Origin: JAFEDN01 sp963832945
GTDB lineage: Bacteria; Pseudomonadota; Gammaproteobacteria; Coxiellales; Coxiellaceae
Length of the DNA stretch: 64,000 nucleotides
Direction: 5' to 3'
Assembly: GCA_963832945.1 (NCBI GenBank)
Contig: CAWHVV010000010.1
Coordinates: forward strand, 124,001 to 188,000
Part shown: one piece after another, positions 20,401 to 31,500 of the stretch
Numbering within the stretch: the stretch's first letter is position 1
How the letters are laid out: each line of letters starts with the position of its first letter
Notes under the pieces: model-generated
The model's input: the letters and a program-made list of their open reading frames with translations, nothing else
Told to the model about the DNA's origin: nothing
Databases searched by the model: none
Translations under genes and position numbers: made by a program

Positions 20401-22741
20401 CGCTGACTGAAACACCACTTTGATCATTATTATTTTCTCCGTCGAGTTTAAAGCCATTGGTTCCATTTAAACCGGATAATGAAATATTTCCACTGCTACC
20501 CACTCCAGGGCCGCCAAACACCACATAGCTGCGACCTGTTCGGTTACCTGCGGGATACCAATAAGCTCCAATCAATAGGTCGACATGGCCATCACCATTA
20601 ATATCCCCTGCAGCGCTAATTGAAATACCACTAATATCATCATTGTTTTCTCCATCCAGTTTAAAGCCATTGGTGCCTTTTAAACTGGATAGTAAAACAC
20701 TCCCACTGCTGCCTATGCCAGGACCACCAAACACAACATAACTGCGGCCTTTATGACTACCCGCGGGATAATTCGAAGCGCCAATCAGTAAGTCAACATG
20801 GCCATCATCATTGATATCGCTGGTCGTGTTGACAGAATAACCGCTCCAATCATTATTATTTTCCCCATCGAGTTTAAAGCCGTTTTGACCATTTAAACTA
20901 GCTAACGACAATATTGCTGGAAAATAACTTTGTGGCGCACCGATAAAATTGATTTGCGCAGGCACGGGTCCTACCCAAGCAATACCGGTACTGCGTATGG
21001 TGACATTATAGCTCGGTGGGACTAAAGTGCCGTCGTGTACAAATTGAATTGAGCCACTGATGATTTGTTGTTGGGTAAAATTAACGAGTGGAACACCAGG
21101 ATTGCTGATCGCTTCAAATTGTCCATGCGTAATACCGCTGGGAATGAACACCAAAGTATTATTGTTATGATTGCGATCATAAGCCGCTAAATAAGTTGAA
21201 TTCAGTTGGATGGTCGCGCCCACAGGCAATGACAAACTGTTATTGACTAACACCGGCGGTACGTCACCAAATACCACATAACTGCCTCCGTAACCGGGTA
21301 GATGAGGAGCGCCAATCAGCAGATCGGACAAGCCATCACCATTAATATCGTCCGCGCCACTGACTGAAAGGCCACTTTGTTCATTCAGGTTCTCACCGTC
21401 CAGCTTAAATCCATTCACTCCATTGAGATCAGCCAGATTGATAAGGCCTTTTCCACCTACACCAAGTCCGCCAAATACCACATAACTGCGACCGGTTGTA
21501 TTTTGAGACCCAGAGGAGGCGCCAGGCGCACCTATTATCAAATCATGATAGCCATCACCATTAATATCTCCTGCCGCACTCACCGCATATCCGGCTAAAT
21601 CACCAGCCATTTCACCTATCAGCTTAAATCCATTAAGACCATTGAGACTCGACAAATTGAGTAATCCGCCACTGCCAACTCCCAATCCTCCAAATACCAC
21701 ATAACTCATGCCAACCAGCGTGCCATTCGGCGCATTCTTGGCGCCGATTAAAATATCGTCGTAGCCATCACCATTGAAATCTCCTAACGCTACCGCCGAA
21801 CCACTTTGATCGTTTGATAACTCCCCATCCAGTTTGAACCCATTGACTCCCTGAAGGCTGGTTAAATTCATAGACCCACCGCTGACTATTCCAGGTCCAC
21901 CGAAAATAAGATAGCTGCGACCTCTCAGCGCACCATAGCCATTCGCGCCAATAATCAGGTCAGCATAGCCATCCCGATTGATATCGCCTCCACCACTCAC
22001 CGAAACACCACTGTGTGCAAAGGTTGCTTCACCGTTAAGTTTAAAACCATTTGTGCCATTTAAGCTGCTGAGATCAGTAATATTGTTATTATCGCTGGAA
22101 TGGCCAAAAATAATGTAGTTACAGCCCGCTGCGGTGTAACCATTGACGGAAGATCGCCAGGCTGAAATTAAAAGATCGCTAAACCCGTCTTTATTAACGT
22201 CGCCTGCGGTACTCACCGAATAACCGGCGTAACTGTCTGCCTGTTCACCATTGAGTATGAAGCCATTAAGCCCATTAAGACTGGAAAGATTTAACAGACC
22301 CTGATGGTTCTGAACTCCTCCATATACCAGGTAGGCGCGCCCCGACTGATTACTTCCACCTGGGCTGGCGCTGTCAGCGCCAATTAAAAAATCAGGGTAA
22401 CCGTCTTTATTGAAATCTCCAGCCTGGCTGACGGAGCCGCCGCTATGCTCCTGTATGGACTCGCCATTCACCTTAAAACCATTATTGCCATTCAAACCAG
22501 ATAAATTAAATAATCCACTGCCGACTCCATTCCCACCAAACAGGAGATAACTACGCCCCGTTCCTGTCGCATACCAGCGTGCTCCCATGATCAAATCATC
22601 AAATGAGTCACCATTGATATCGCCCAGCGAAGCGACCGCCCAACCACAGTCATCACCAATGGCCTCACCTGAAATCTTAAAACCCGTCTGCCCATTCAAA
22701 CTCGCCAGCGGAAATATTGCTGGAAATTGTCCTTGTTTCAT
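17429..22741 (-). CDS. Double FG-GAP propeller protein with CSPG repeats and membrane anchor
   Basis: 1770 residues with the same plan as its downstream neighbour: seven blades, one CSPG-like repeat, seven blades, then four more repeats, but without the proline/threonine stalk. A transmembrane helix lies at about residues 1550-1573 (VISGGFGIGFALIQICL) and the shared tail follows (VRPVAQEI, ITGFLNATTN, GCAACCPGF). Many Ca2+ loops are intact, for example DINGDGHVD and DVNGDGVTD. It starts at ATG 22741 after AAGGAGATAGAC; no signal peptide. Blade sequences in the second block are more alike than in the first, which points to later amplification. It lies in the same orientation as the next gene with a gap of 73 bases, so co-transcription is possible, although each member has its own leader. 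Confidence 0.85.
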   Translation of the reverse strand: MKQGQFPAIFPLASLNGQTGFKISGEAIGDDCGWAVASLGDINGDSFDDLIMGARWYATGTGRSYLLFGGNGVGSGLFNLSGLNGNNGFKVNGESIQEHSGGSVSQAGDFNKDGYPDFLIGADSASPGGSNQSGRAYLVYGGVQNHQGLLNLSSLNGLNGFILNGEQADSYAGYSVSTAGDVNKDGFSDLLISAWRSSVNGYTAAGCNYIIFGHSSDNNNITDLSSLNGTNGFKLNGEATFAHSGVSVSGGGDINRDGYADLIIGANGYGALRGRSYLIFGGPGIVSGGSMNLTSLQGVNGFKLDGELSNDQSGSAVALGDFNGDGYDDILIGAKNAPNGTLVGMSYVVFGGLGVGSGGLLNLSSLNGLNGFKLIGEMAGDLAGYAVSAAGDINGDGYHDLIIGAPGASSGSQNTTGRSYVVFGGLGVGGKGLINLADLNGVNGFKLDGENLNEQSGLSVSGADDINGDGLSDLLIGAPHLPGYGGSYVVFGDVPPVLVNNSLSLPVGATIQLNSTYLAAYDRNHNNNTLVFIPSGITHGQFEAISNPGVPLVNFTQQQIISGSIQFVHDGTLVPPSYNVTIRSTGIAWVGPVPAQINFIGAPQSYFPAILSLASLNGQNGFKLDGENNNDWSGYSVNTTSDINDDGHVDLLIGASNYPAGSHKGRSYVVFGGPGIGSSGSVLLSSLKGTNGFKLDGENNDDISGISISAAGDINGDGHVDLLIGAYWYPAGNRTGRSYVVFGGPGVGSSGNISLSGLNGTNGFKLDGENNNDQSGVSVSAAGDINGDEYADLLIGARANGAGCSYVVFGGPGVGNSGLIPLSSLNGTNGFKLDGETAGDWSGDFVSNAADIDGDGYTDFLIGARLHASSTGRGYVIFGGPRVGNSGLVPLSGLNGTNGFKLDGEANNDLSSIWMHALGDINEDGYVDLVIGAPQHAGIGRSYVVFGGPQVGNSGLIALKNLNGTNGFKVDGESPNGYSGNSIFTGDFNGDGVSDLIIGDPQCAWSGSCGATGRVYLVFGGSSIGNSGLISLSNLNGNNGLKLSGENSDDYSGYSLSAGDVNGDGVTDLAIGAWGYANHTGRTYVVFGDVPPTLVQNRLSLALGQTVPLNQTYLSAYDRNNPNNTIVFIPSNITHGRFQLSNQPGVSLANFTLPQLQSGVVQFVHDGSVTTPSYNITVQSAGIAWTGPHTANISFTIPLTIITNQLTLNNGQIVVLSSNNLQAVEQGVNNNSQIVFTVANMQNGYFATVPFSNSPSKNITSFTQAQVQSGAIEFVSAGNKQTPSYSVVASDGVQSTLPRFATINLIGAPNITQNSVNITVGSTITLTPATLNVTAPKDITPSQISLVVSNLQHATITSTLTHAPVSNFTLADVEAGDIQLTQDSSSVTPSYTITATIIITDFSSAPDPADVLLSDQGVYAPHLVNNYLQVTQGKATLLSNRYLYAQEPPNDQALGNGTMFYVSNIEYGHFSLISQPQTWISSFNQQQLLEGQVQFVQDGSPSIPGYRTQVEASNLFSANVPASIFFTPLNEPLPTPPGGGDSGYSTVQKAIISAVISGGFGIGFALIQICLKRLSNRKLLQALGEGKSDYDLNVVRPVAQEIAAQVKITGFLNATTNIRMRRFKSAVRSLLSELSVKGVNVNLNEMEAPDRDALINEIGNQTYRWVKSRRRGCAACCPGFSAFFKPQIVPEDLQDAAAEIAQNVVTALQRRTQSQQNLSVNLLVLGSSIYQAPPSQRGVELSEIDSPSQASHKLEEVREDPSRLSFNGGN

Positions 22742-22775
22742 TGTCTATCTCCTTACAATTGAATGAATCAATGAG

Positions 22776-22793
22776 ATTCAGAATATTCTGAAT
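22776..22793 (-). promoter_or_regulatory. Leader palindrome (TTCAGA type)
   Basis: ATTCAGAATATTCTGAAT, a perfect 18-bp palindrome starting 35 nt upstream of the ATG at 22741. The same dyad occurs before 11771 and 28377. Confidence 0.5.
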
Positions 22794-22914
22794 TCTCCCT
22801 TTCTGCCTGAATTTTAAAGTGCTTTCCGCAAAAAGCTAAACCGATTTTTATAATGTTCGTTCTCCCTCACCGGCGCGCTTCAGATAAATAAATTTCGCTT
22901 GTCCATTTATCATG

Positions 22915-25900
22915 TCAACCGAGTTGAACCACACTGGAGTTTTCGATGGGTTCTTCTTTCATGTCATCGCCTTTTTGCGACAAGGAACTGATTTCGTCCA
23001 GTTCTATACCCCGTTTGATTGAGGGTTCGGCAAACACAGGACTACCGGATACCGATAAGTGTTGACTCATACGCATTTGACTTTGGTTACGCCTTTGCAA
23101 CGCCAGGATCACATTGCTAGCAATTTCATCGGCTGCATCCTGCAAATTCTCTGGGAGAATCTGCGGCTTGAAAAAACTGCTAAAACCAGGACAACACGCC
23201 GTGCAGCCACGGCGCTGCGACTTCACCCAGCGGTAGGTCTGATCGCCGATTTCATTGATCAGAGCGTCCCGCTCCGGCGCTCTCATCTTCTTGAAATCTA
23301 AATCTACGCCTTTAGCCGATAAGGCGCCCAATAAGCTGCGCACGGCGCTCTTAAAACTACGCATGCGGATATTGGTCGTCGCATTTAAAAATCCGGTGAT
23401 TTTCATCCGGCCTGCGATCTCCTGCGCCACCGGGCGCACCACGTTTTGATCGTAGTCGTTGGCTCCCTCACCCAACGCTTGCAATAATTTCCGATTAGCC
23501 AGCCGCTTGAGACAGATTTGGACCAAGGCAAATCCGATGCCCATTCCTCCGGAGATCGACGCGCCAATAATCGCTTTCTGGATGGTCGTGTAACCGCTGT
23601 CCCCACCCAATACCGGCGGCAGTACATTTACCGGCGTAAAGAATATACTGGCTTGTAAACTGGCGCTTTGTAATCCAAACGCCTGAACCGCGGCTTGATA
23701 GCCGGGTGTCGAGGCGCTGCCGTCTTGCACAAACTGCACCTGACTTTCCAACAATTGCTGTTGACTAAACGCCGTGATCCACGTCTGTGGCTGGTGAATC
23801 AAACTAAAATGACCATACTCCATGTTGCTGACATAAAACATCGTGGTATTACCCAACACCTCACCCAGAGGCGGTTCCTGCGCCGATAAATAACGACTCG
23901 ACAAAGGCGTGGCTTTGCCCTGAGTGACTTCCAGGTAATTATTCACTAACTGCGGCGCATACACCCCTTGATCGGAAGAATAACACCGCAGCCGCATTCG
24001 GCGCGCTGCTCAACGCCGTGAGTAGGATCGTCGCGGTCACCATATAACTGGGAGTAATCAAACTGCCATCGGGAATTAATTGAATATCATCCGCTTCTAT
24101 GTCTGCCAAAGTAAACTGGTTAACCGGCGCTTGAGTCACGGTAGAGATGATCGTGGCGTGTTGTAAATTAGTGATCGTCAAACTGATTTGACTAGGCGCA
24201 ATACCGCTGGGGGCGGTCACATTGAGCATGGTGGATGTTAATGTAATCGTATTGCCGGTAGTGACATTCACCGAATTTTGCGTAATGACGGGCGCACCGA
24301 TAAAATCAATCGTCGCCACACTCGGCACAGTGGATCGCAAGCCATCGCTCACAATCACCGAATAACCGGGCGCTTGTTTATCGCCATTATGGACAAATTC
24401 CACAGCGCCATTTTGAATTTGTGCCTGGGTAAATGCACGTGAGATTTTTCAAAGGACTGTTACTGGAAGGTACCGTAGAAAAATACCCGTTCTGCACATT
24501 GCTGACGATAAAAATCATCTGACTGTTATTAAAACCGGTTTCGCTCGCTTGCAGATTATTGCCCGACAACATCGACCGTCTGACCATTGCTTAGCGTTAA
24601 TTGGTTGTTGAGTAAAACAGGAAAAGCAGAAACCGAAGTCGGTGTTGGAGTCACGATTGGCGTGGGCGTGCCGGAGACAGAAGTGGGTGATGACGAAAGA
24701 CTTGGTGTAGCAGTGCCGCTCACAGAAGAAGTTGGGGTCTGAGTCGTGGCCGGAGTAGAAACCACGGTCGTTGTCACTGCCGGGATAAAAGTGATATTGG
24801 CCACAGAAGGCCCGGTCCAGGCAATGCCGTCGCTACGCACCGTGATGTTATAACCGGGCGCAAAAGCACTACCGTCGTGTACAAATTGAATCGTGTCATT
24901 TCCCAATTGCGATTGGGTAAAATTGGTTAATGGGGTTCCGGGTTGACTGGTACTTTCAAAATAACCATGAGTGACATTGGCCGGGAAAAATACGATTGAA
25001 TTATTATGATTGCGATCATAGGCGGCTAAAAAAGTAGCATTGAGAGGGATAGTCGCGCCAACAGATAAAGACAGGCTGTTATTCACCAACACCGGCGGAA
25101 TATCGCCAAACACCACATAGCTGCGACCCGTATTACTCGCATGACCATAAGCACCAATCACTATATCCGCTACTCCATCGCCATTAATATCCCCAGCGGT
25201 GTTGACGGAATAGCCGCTGTAATCACCATGGTTTTCACCATCCAGTTTAAAGCCATTGACGCCAGTCAGATTCGATAACACAAGAGTTCCATTACTACCT
25301 ACTACTCCTACACTACCAAACACCACATAACTGCGACCCGTCTGATCGGCGTAATGATAAGCCCCAATCAGCACATCTTTATATCCATCGCCGTTTATGT
25401 CTCCGGCCGCGCTAACGGAATATCCACTCCAATCACCAATATTTTCCCCATCCAATTTAAAGCCGTTGGTTCCATTTAAACTGGCTAATGAAATATTTTC
25501 ACTGCTACCCACCCCTGGGCCGCCAAACACCACATAGCTGCGGCCTTTTTGACTACTGCTGGGATAACCATAAGCTCCAATAATTAAATCCGCATGACCA
25601 TCACCATTGATATCTCCGGTAGTGCTGACGGAAATGCCACTGTAATCCTGAGTATTTTCCCCATCCAATTTAAAGCCATTGGCGCCGGTAAGATTGGATA
25701 AGGCCAGAGTCCCGTTGCCGATCATACCTAGACCACCAAACACTACATAGCTGCGGCCTTTTTGACTATTGCTGAGACAATATGGAGCCCCAATGATCAA
25801 ATCCGCATAATCATCGCCATTGATGTCTCCGGCAGCGCTGACGGAACGCCCGCTATAATCACCATTATTTTCTCCATCGAGTTTAAAGCCATTGGCGCCG

Positions 25901-28377
25901 GTGAGATTGGATAAGGCCAGAGTCCCGCTGCCAACCATATCTGGACCGCCAAACACTATATAGCTACGACCTTTATAACCATTGCTGGGATGATAACCCT
26001 GAGCCCCAACGATCAAATCCGTATGACCATCCCCATTGATGTCTCCCGCAGTACTGACGGAACTGCCGCTGAAATCCTGATTATTTTCCCCATCTAGTTT
26101 AAAGCCATTGGCGCCGGTGAGATTGGATAACGCCAAAGCCCCGCTGCCGACCATACTTGGACCGCCAAACATCACATAGCTGCGTCCTTTCCCACTACCG
26201 CCGGGATAACCATAAGCCCCAACAATCAAATCCGTATGACCATCCCCATTGATGTCTCCCGCAGTACTGACGGAACTGCCGCTGAAATCCTGATTATTTT
26301 CCCCATCCAGTTTAAAGCCATTGCTTCCATTTAAACTGGCTAATAAAATATCTCCACTGCCTCCCACCTCTGGATCCCCAAACACCACATAGCTACGGCC
26401 TTTAGAAGAATTATAACTATCAGCCCCAATCAGTAAATCAGCATAACCATCGCCATTGATGTCTCCTGCGGCCCTAACGGAAATGCCACTTTGATCATCA
26501 TTATTTTCTCCATCCAGTTTAAAGCCGTTTTGTCCATTTAAATTTGCTAGCGGCAATATCGCCGGAAAATAACTCTGCGCTAAGTTAAAAGCAATTTGCG
26601 CAGACCAGGGGCCGGTCCAGGCAATTCCGGTGCTATAGACACTCATGTTATAGCTGGGCGGATTCTGGGTGCCGTCATGCACAAATTGAATCGTGCCGTT
26701 GGTGATTTGTTGTTGAGTGAAATTAACCAGCGGAATACTCGGCGCACTGGGTGTTGAAAAATAGCCATGTGCAATTCCACTAGGCTCAAATACCAACGTT
26801 TGATTATTATGATTGCGATCATATGCAGCTAAGTTAATGTAACTCAGTATGACAGATGAACCAGCAACTACATTGAGTTTATTATTGATTAATACCGGTG
26901 GCGCATCTCCAAAAACAACATAGCTGCGGCCTATACTGCCATTGAAGGCGGGGGCGGCTATTACAAAATCAACTATCCCATCTTTATTGATATCTCCTGC
27001 TGAATTCGCTGCCTGCCCACTATAATCACCTAAATTTTCCCCATCCAAAACAAACCCGTTTATGCCATTGATATCAGATAAAGAAATCAGTCCATTACTG
27101 CCGATACTCGGGCTACCAAAAATCAAGTAAGTGCGGCCAGTATTGCCATTGTGGTCAGGCGCACCAATCAATAAGTCCGCATAATCGTCTCCATTGATAT
27201 CACCGGCAGTGCTGACTGAATAACCACTCGAATCACCGTTATTTTCTCCATCAAGTTTAAATCCGTTGCTACCATTCAGCACGGATAAAGGGATCCGACC
27301 TCCGGCACTGTTAATATTTTGGCTACCCAACAAGAGATAACTACGGCCTGTACTACTGTTGTGACCCGGTGCTCCAACCAATACATCAGCGTAACCATCA
27401 CCATTCACATCCCCTGCCGCACTTACAGAAAAACCAGCGGTATCTTGGGCAAATTCTCCATCCAGGTAAAAACCGTTGGTACCGTTTAACATCGACAATG
27501 TGATGTTCCCACTTTTTCCAATACCCATTCCACCGAACACTACGTAATTCCGGCCTGCGTTGTTGGAATGAAAAGGAGCTGAAATAATTAAATCGGTGCT
27601 GCTGTCACCATTCATGTCTCCCACTATACTGACTGCCCAACCGCTCTTATCACCACTCACTTCGCCATCCAGTTTAAAACCATTAGTCCCATTTAAACTG
27701 GAAAGTAAGATTGTACTTCCGACAACGGCATTGGGACCGCCGAAAAATACATAGCTGCGACCTACATCACTTGCATGCCGGTCAGCCCCAATTAATAAGT
27801 CGGTATATCCATCAAAATTAATATCGCCTACAGCGCTCACGGAATGACCACTTTCATCCGGGCCAGCTTCGCCATCGAGTTTGAAACCATTGGTTCCATT
27901 GAGGCTGGAAAGTGAAATTGTGCCGCTGCTACCTACTGACGACCCTCCAAAAATGACATAATTTCGGCCTGAATAGACACCATTAGGATAACTCGGTGCT
28001 CCTAAAACAACATCTATATAACCATCATAATTGATATCATCGGCCGTACTTACCGAGTAACCCGTACTGACCCCGGGTCCTTCACCAATGAGTTTAAAGC
28101 CATTGGTTCCATTCAAACTAGATAACTCTATCATTCCACTAGAACCGATATTACTTCCTCCGAATACTACATAACCACGACCTGTAGCAGAATCTAAACA
28201 ATGTGCGCCTATCAGTAAGTCCACATAACCATCTCCGTTAACATCGCCCCCGGGGCTGAGCGCAATACAACCAGGCGCCGCCACCACTGGTAATACCGGT
28301 TCTCCGTTAATCTTAAAACCATTTTGGCCGTCTAAACTTTCTAACGGCAACATTGCCGGAAATTGTCCTTGTTTCAT
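22915..28377 (-). pseudogene. Double FG-GAP propeller protein with three +1 frameshifts
   Basis: Family member of about 1820 codons. The first 1270 codons (28377 to about 24580) are intact: seven blades, one CSPG-like repeat, seven blades, a second repeat and a TPTP-rich stalk. Then three single-base gains follow in about 600 bp: near 24572 (the GQTVVLSGNN segment), near 24428 (NLTSFTQAQI) and near 23977 (AAVLF...GVYAP). Between them the frames continue the expected repeats, and the final frame carries the transmembrane helix and the shared tail with GCTACCPGF. Apart from the three bases the sequence is as well conserved as the intact sisters, so this is either a very young pseudogene or sequencing error. 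Blades 2 and 3 of the second block (about 26010..26310) are almost identical at DNA level. Confidence 0.75.
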
Positions 28378-28413
28378 TGCTACTATCTCCCTAACATTGA
28401 GTTATCAATTGTG

Positions 28414-28429
28414 TTCAGAATTCTCTGAA
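28414..28429 (-). promoter_or_regulatory. Leader dyad (TTCAGA type)
   Basis: TTCAGA-ATTC-TCTGAA on the plus strand, beginning 37 nt upstream of the ATG at 28377. Third copy of this dyad type. Confidence 0.45.
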
Positions 28430-28539
28430 TCCTCTTTTTCTGCCTGGATCTGGAAATGTTTTCCACAAAATGCCAGGCCGATTTTCAGTATATTTTTCCT
28501 GCCGCGCTGTTTTGCTAATGAGCGCCTGCGAAGCCATCA

Positions 28540-31500
28540 TTACAATCCTGAAACCTGTACAGTTTCCGCCGACATTTTAATTACGATAAAGACGCTATCT
28601 GTCGTTTCCTCCAGTTGTGGCGAAACAGTCGGTGGTGACAAGCGGCCACTTTGCGAGCTTGACACCAGACCCAGTTGCACCGCGCTGGATTTGTGCTGTT
28701 TCTGCGATTGAACCACCGCGTCGGCAATCGCGGCGGCGGCTGTCGTGATTTGATGTGGCGTCACTTCCGAAGTAAAAAACGAAACGGCAGACCGGCAACT
28801 CTTCCGGCAACAATGGCGACTGCTCGGTAAAAAATATTCTTTGGTCTGCACGGCGATTTCATTGATCAGGTAAGCGCGTCTCGACTCATTCAGTTGCGGA
28901 TCCTCTAAATTGATTCCCCGTTCCAATAAACATCCTAACAAAGTTCCCACCGCGTCTTTAAACGCCCGCATCTCCCGGTTGGTCGTATGGCCCATAAAAC
29001 CCGTAATTTTTAATCGCTGCGCGATCGCTCTTCCCAACGGGCGCACGACTTTTTGCTCATAATCTCCCGTGTCTCCTAACGCTTCTTCTAGTTTTTTATT
29101 CGCCGCACGTTGCAAGCAGATTTTCAATAACAAAAAGAATAAACCAATCGTTCCTGATACCACCGAACTGGCTATTGTGGTCGTCAATGAATTATTCCCG
29201 CCAGAAGATTGATCTAAAACCGTCAGCGAAAATTCACCTTCGGTCGATAATCCTTCCGGATCGGTTGCTGTCACACCAATATCAATCACTCCAGATTCAG
29301 TCGGTGTGCCACTGAAGCGATTGGTGCTGGGATTAAAGCTCAGCCAAGCCGGTAAAGATTGAGTGCTGTTGTAAATATCAGCGGATAAAATCAGCGGATC
29401 GCCTTGCGGATCAGTAAACAGTACTCGGCGCCGAGTGACTAAACGTAAACGGTTGATCCGACCGCCGCAATTTGATTCGGCAATGCGCCTGATAAATACG
29501 GCGGTTTATTGACGAAACCCAATGTCACTTGCGCTAAGCTGTTGGTTTGCAAACCGGACGATTGCACGGCAATTTGATAACTCGGCGCGACATTGCTGCC
29601 GTCATCTACAAATTGCACCACTCCCTCTTGCAATTGCTGCTCGGTGAAAAACGAACTGGAACTGCCGTTGACATTAAAATATCCATGATTGACGTTCGTG
29701 ACATAAAAGACGGTACTGGCGGGTAAGGTTTGGCCACTCGTGGTGGTCGCATATAAGTTTTGTGAAGTGAGTGTGGCAGATTCTCCCTGCTTTACCCATA
29801 AATTATTGCGCACAATCACCGGCGCACAACTCAATGAACTGGTTAAACTGGTACACAATTGCGCCGTTACCGGTGTCGCCGCACTGCTTAAGCCCGTGTT
29901 GCCGGCGACACTCACCGAATAACTCGGGGCGATATTGCTGTTGTCCTGCACCAATTGCACGTCGTGATCAATTAACTGCGTCAAGGTAAAATTCGTGATC
30001 GATGTGCTGCTGCCATTCAATACAAATTGCCCGTTCTGCACATTGCTCACTTGAAACACGATCTGATTCGACGAACTGCTTCCGGTGTTGGTGACATTTA
30101 AATTACTGGTCGTCAGTGTGGTCGATCCACCCGGCGTCACGGTGACCGGTGTCGCCGTCACTGAAGGGGCGCCGATAAAGTTAATGGACGCCGGACTAGG
30201 CGCGGTCACTTGATTGCCATCGCTCACCACCACCGAATAACTCGGCGCTTGATGATCTCCCGAATGCACAAACTGCACTTGACCATTCTGCACATACGAT
30301 TGTAGAAAACGAGTTACCGAGGCATTGGTCGGCAACAAACTAAAATAACCGTTTTGCATATTACTGACATAAAACACCAAATTGCTGGCGTTAAATCCGC
30401 TTTCAACGGCCTGCAAATTCGTAGGCGATAATACCACCGTTTGACCATCACCGATGGTGAGTTGGTTGTTGACCAGAACTGGCGTGGAAATGGTTGTAGG
30501 TGTGAGCGTTGAAGTGGGCGACGGGAGTGGGTGTGCACCGTAGTCATGGCGTGGAGTAGCAGTTGTCTGAGGTTACGTGTGTGAAGAGGCGTGCTTGCCG
30601 GTGTAGCCGGAAGAAAAGTAATATTCGCCGTCGAAGGCCCTGTCCAGGCAATACCGGCGCTATACACAGTCATATTATAACTAGGCGCAAAAGCACTGCC
30701 ATCATGAACAAACTGCACACTGCCATTGACCAATTGTGGCTGCGTGAAATTACTAACAGCAACCCCAGGCTGGCTGACTTAATTCAAAATATCCATGCGT
30801 TATGTTGGAAGGAACAAATACAATCGTATTGTTGTTATTATTAAGATCATAAGCTGATAAAAAAGTCGAATTGAGAGGCAAGGTAGCTACCATGCTGTAA
30901 GGTTAAACAATTTTGCACCAAAGGGGTGGAATATCACCAAACACCACATAACTGACGGCCTGCATTTGAATTTAGCGTAACCATAGCACCAATAATCATA
31001 TCAGCCACTCCATCCCCATTAACATCTCCTGCGCCGCTGGCTGAATAGGCGAGCTAATCGTCACTATATCCGCCGGTCAGAACAAATCCATTGACTGCCA
31101 TTCAAACTCGATAACATGATGCTGCCGGTACTGCCTATGCCCGGTTTCACCAAACACCACATAGCTGGGCACCTGCCGCTAATGGTTCAATCGCACAATT
31201 ATGCAATCAGCAAGCGTCCATCTCCATTGATATCGCCGGCCGCTACTGACGGACAGGCCACTATAATCACGCCTGACTACTCCACTCAGAACAAACCCAT
31301 TGCTGCCATTCAAACTCGATAACGTGAGTGTTACCGGGACTGCCTATACCCGCTTCACCAAACACCACATAGCTGACGCCCAGGTAATAGTTAGCCCTAC
31401 GGATGCGTAAGGCGCACCAATGAGCAGATCAGCCACTCCATCTCCATTGACATCTCCCGCGCCGCTGACTGAAACGCCACTTCTATCACCATTATTGCCA

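Noticed and set aside
24800..28300. Regularly spaced near-identical units that look like a CRISPR or satellite array
   Set aside because: The period is about 200 bp, the units are translated as FG-GAP blades, and there are no short palindromic repeats with unique spacers.
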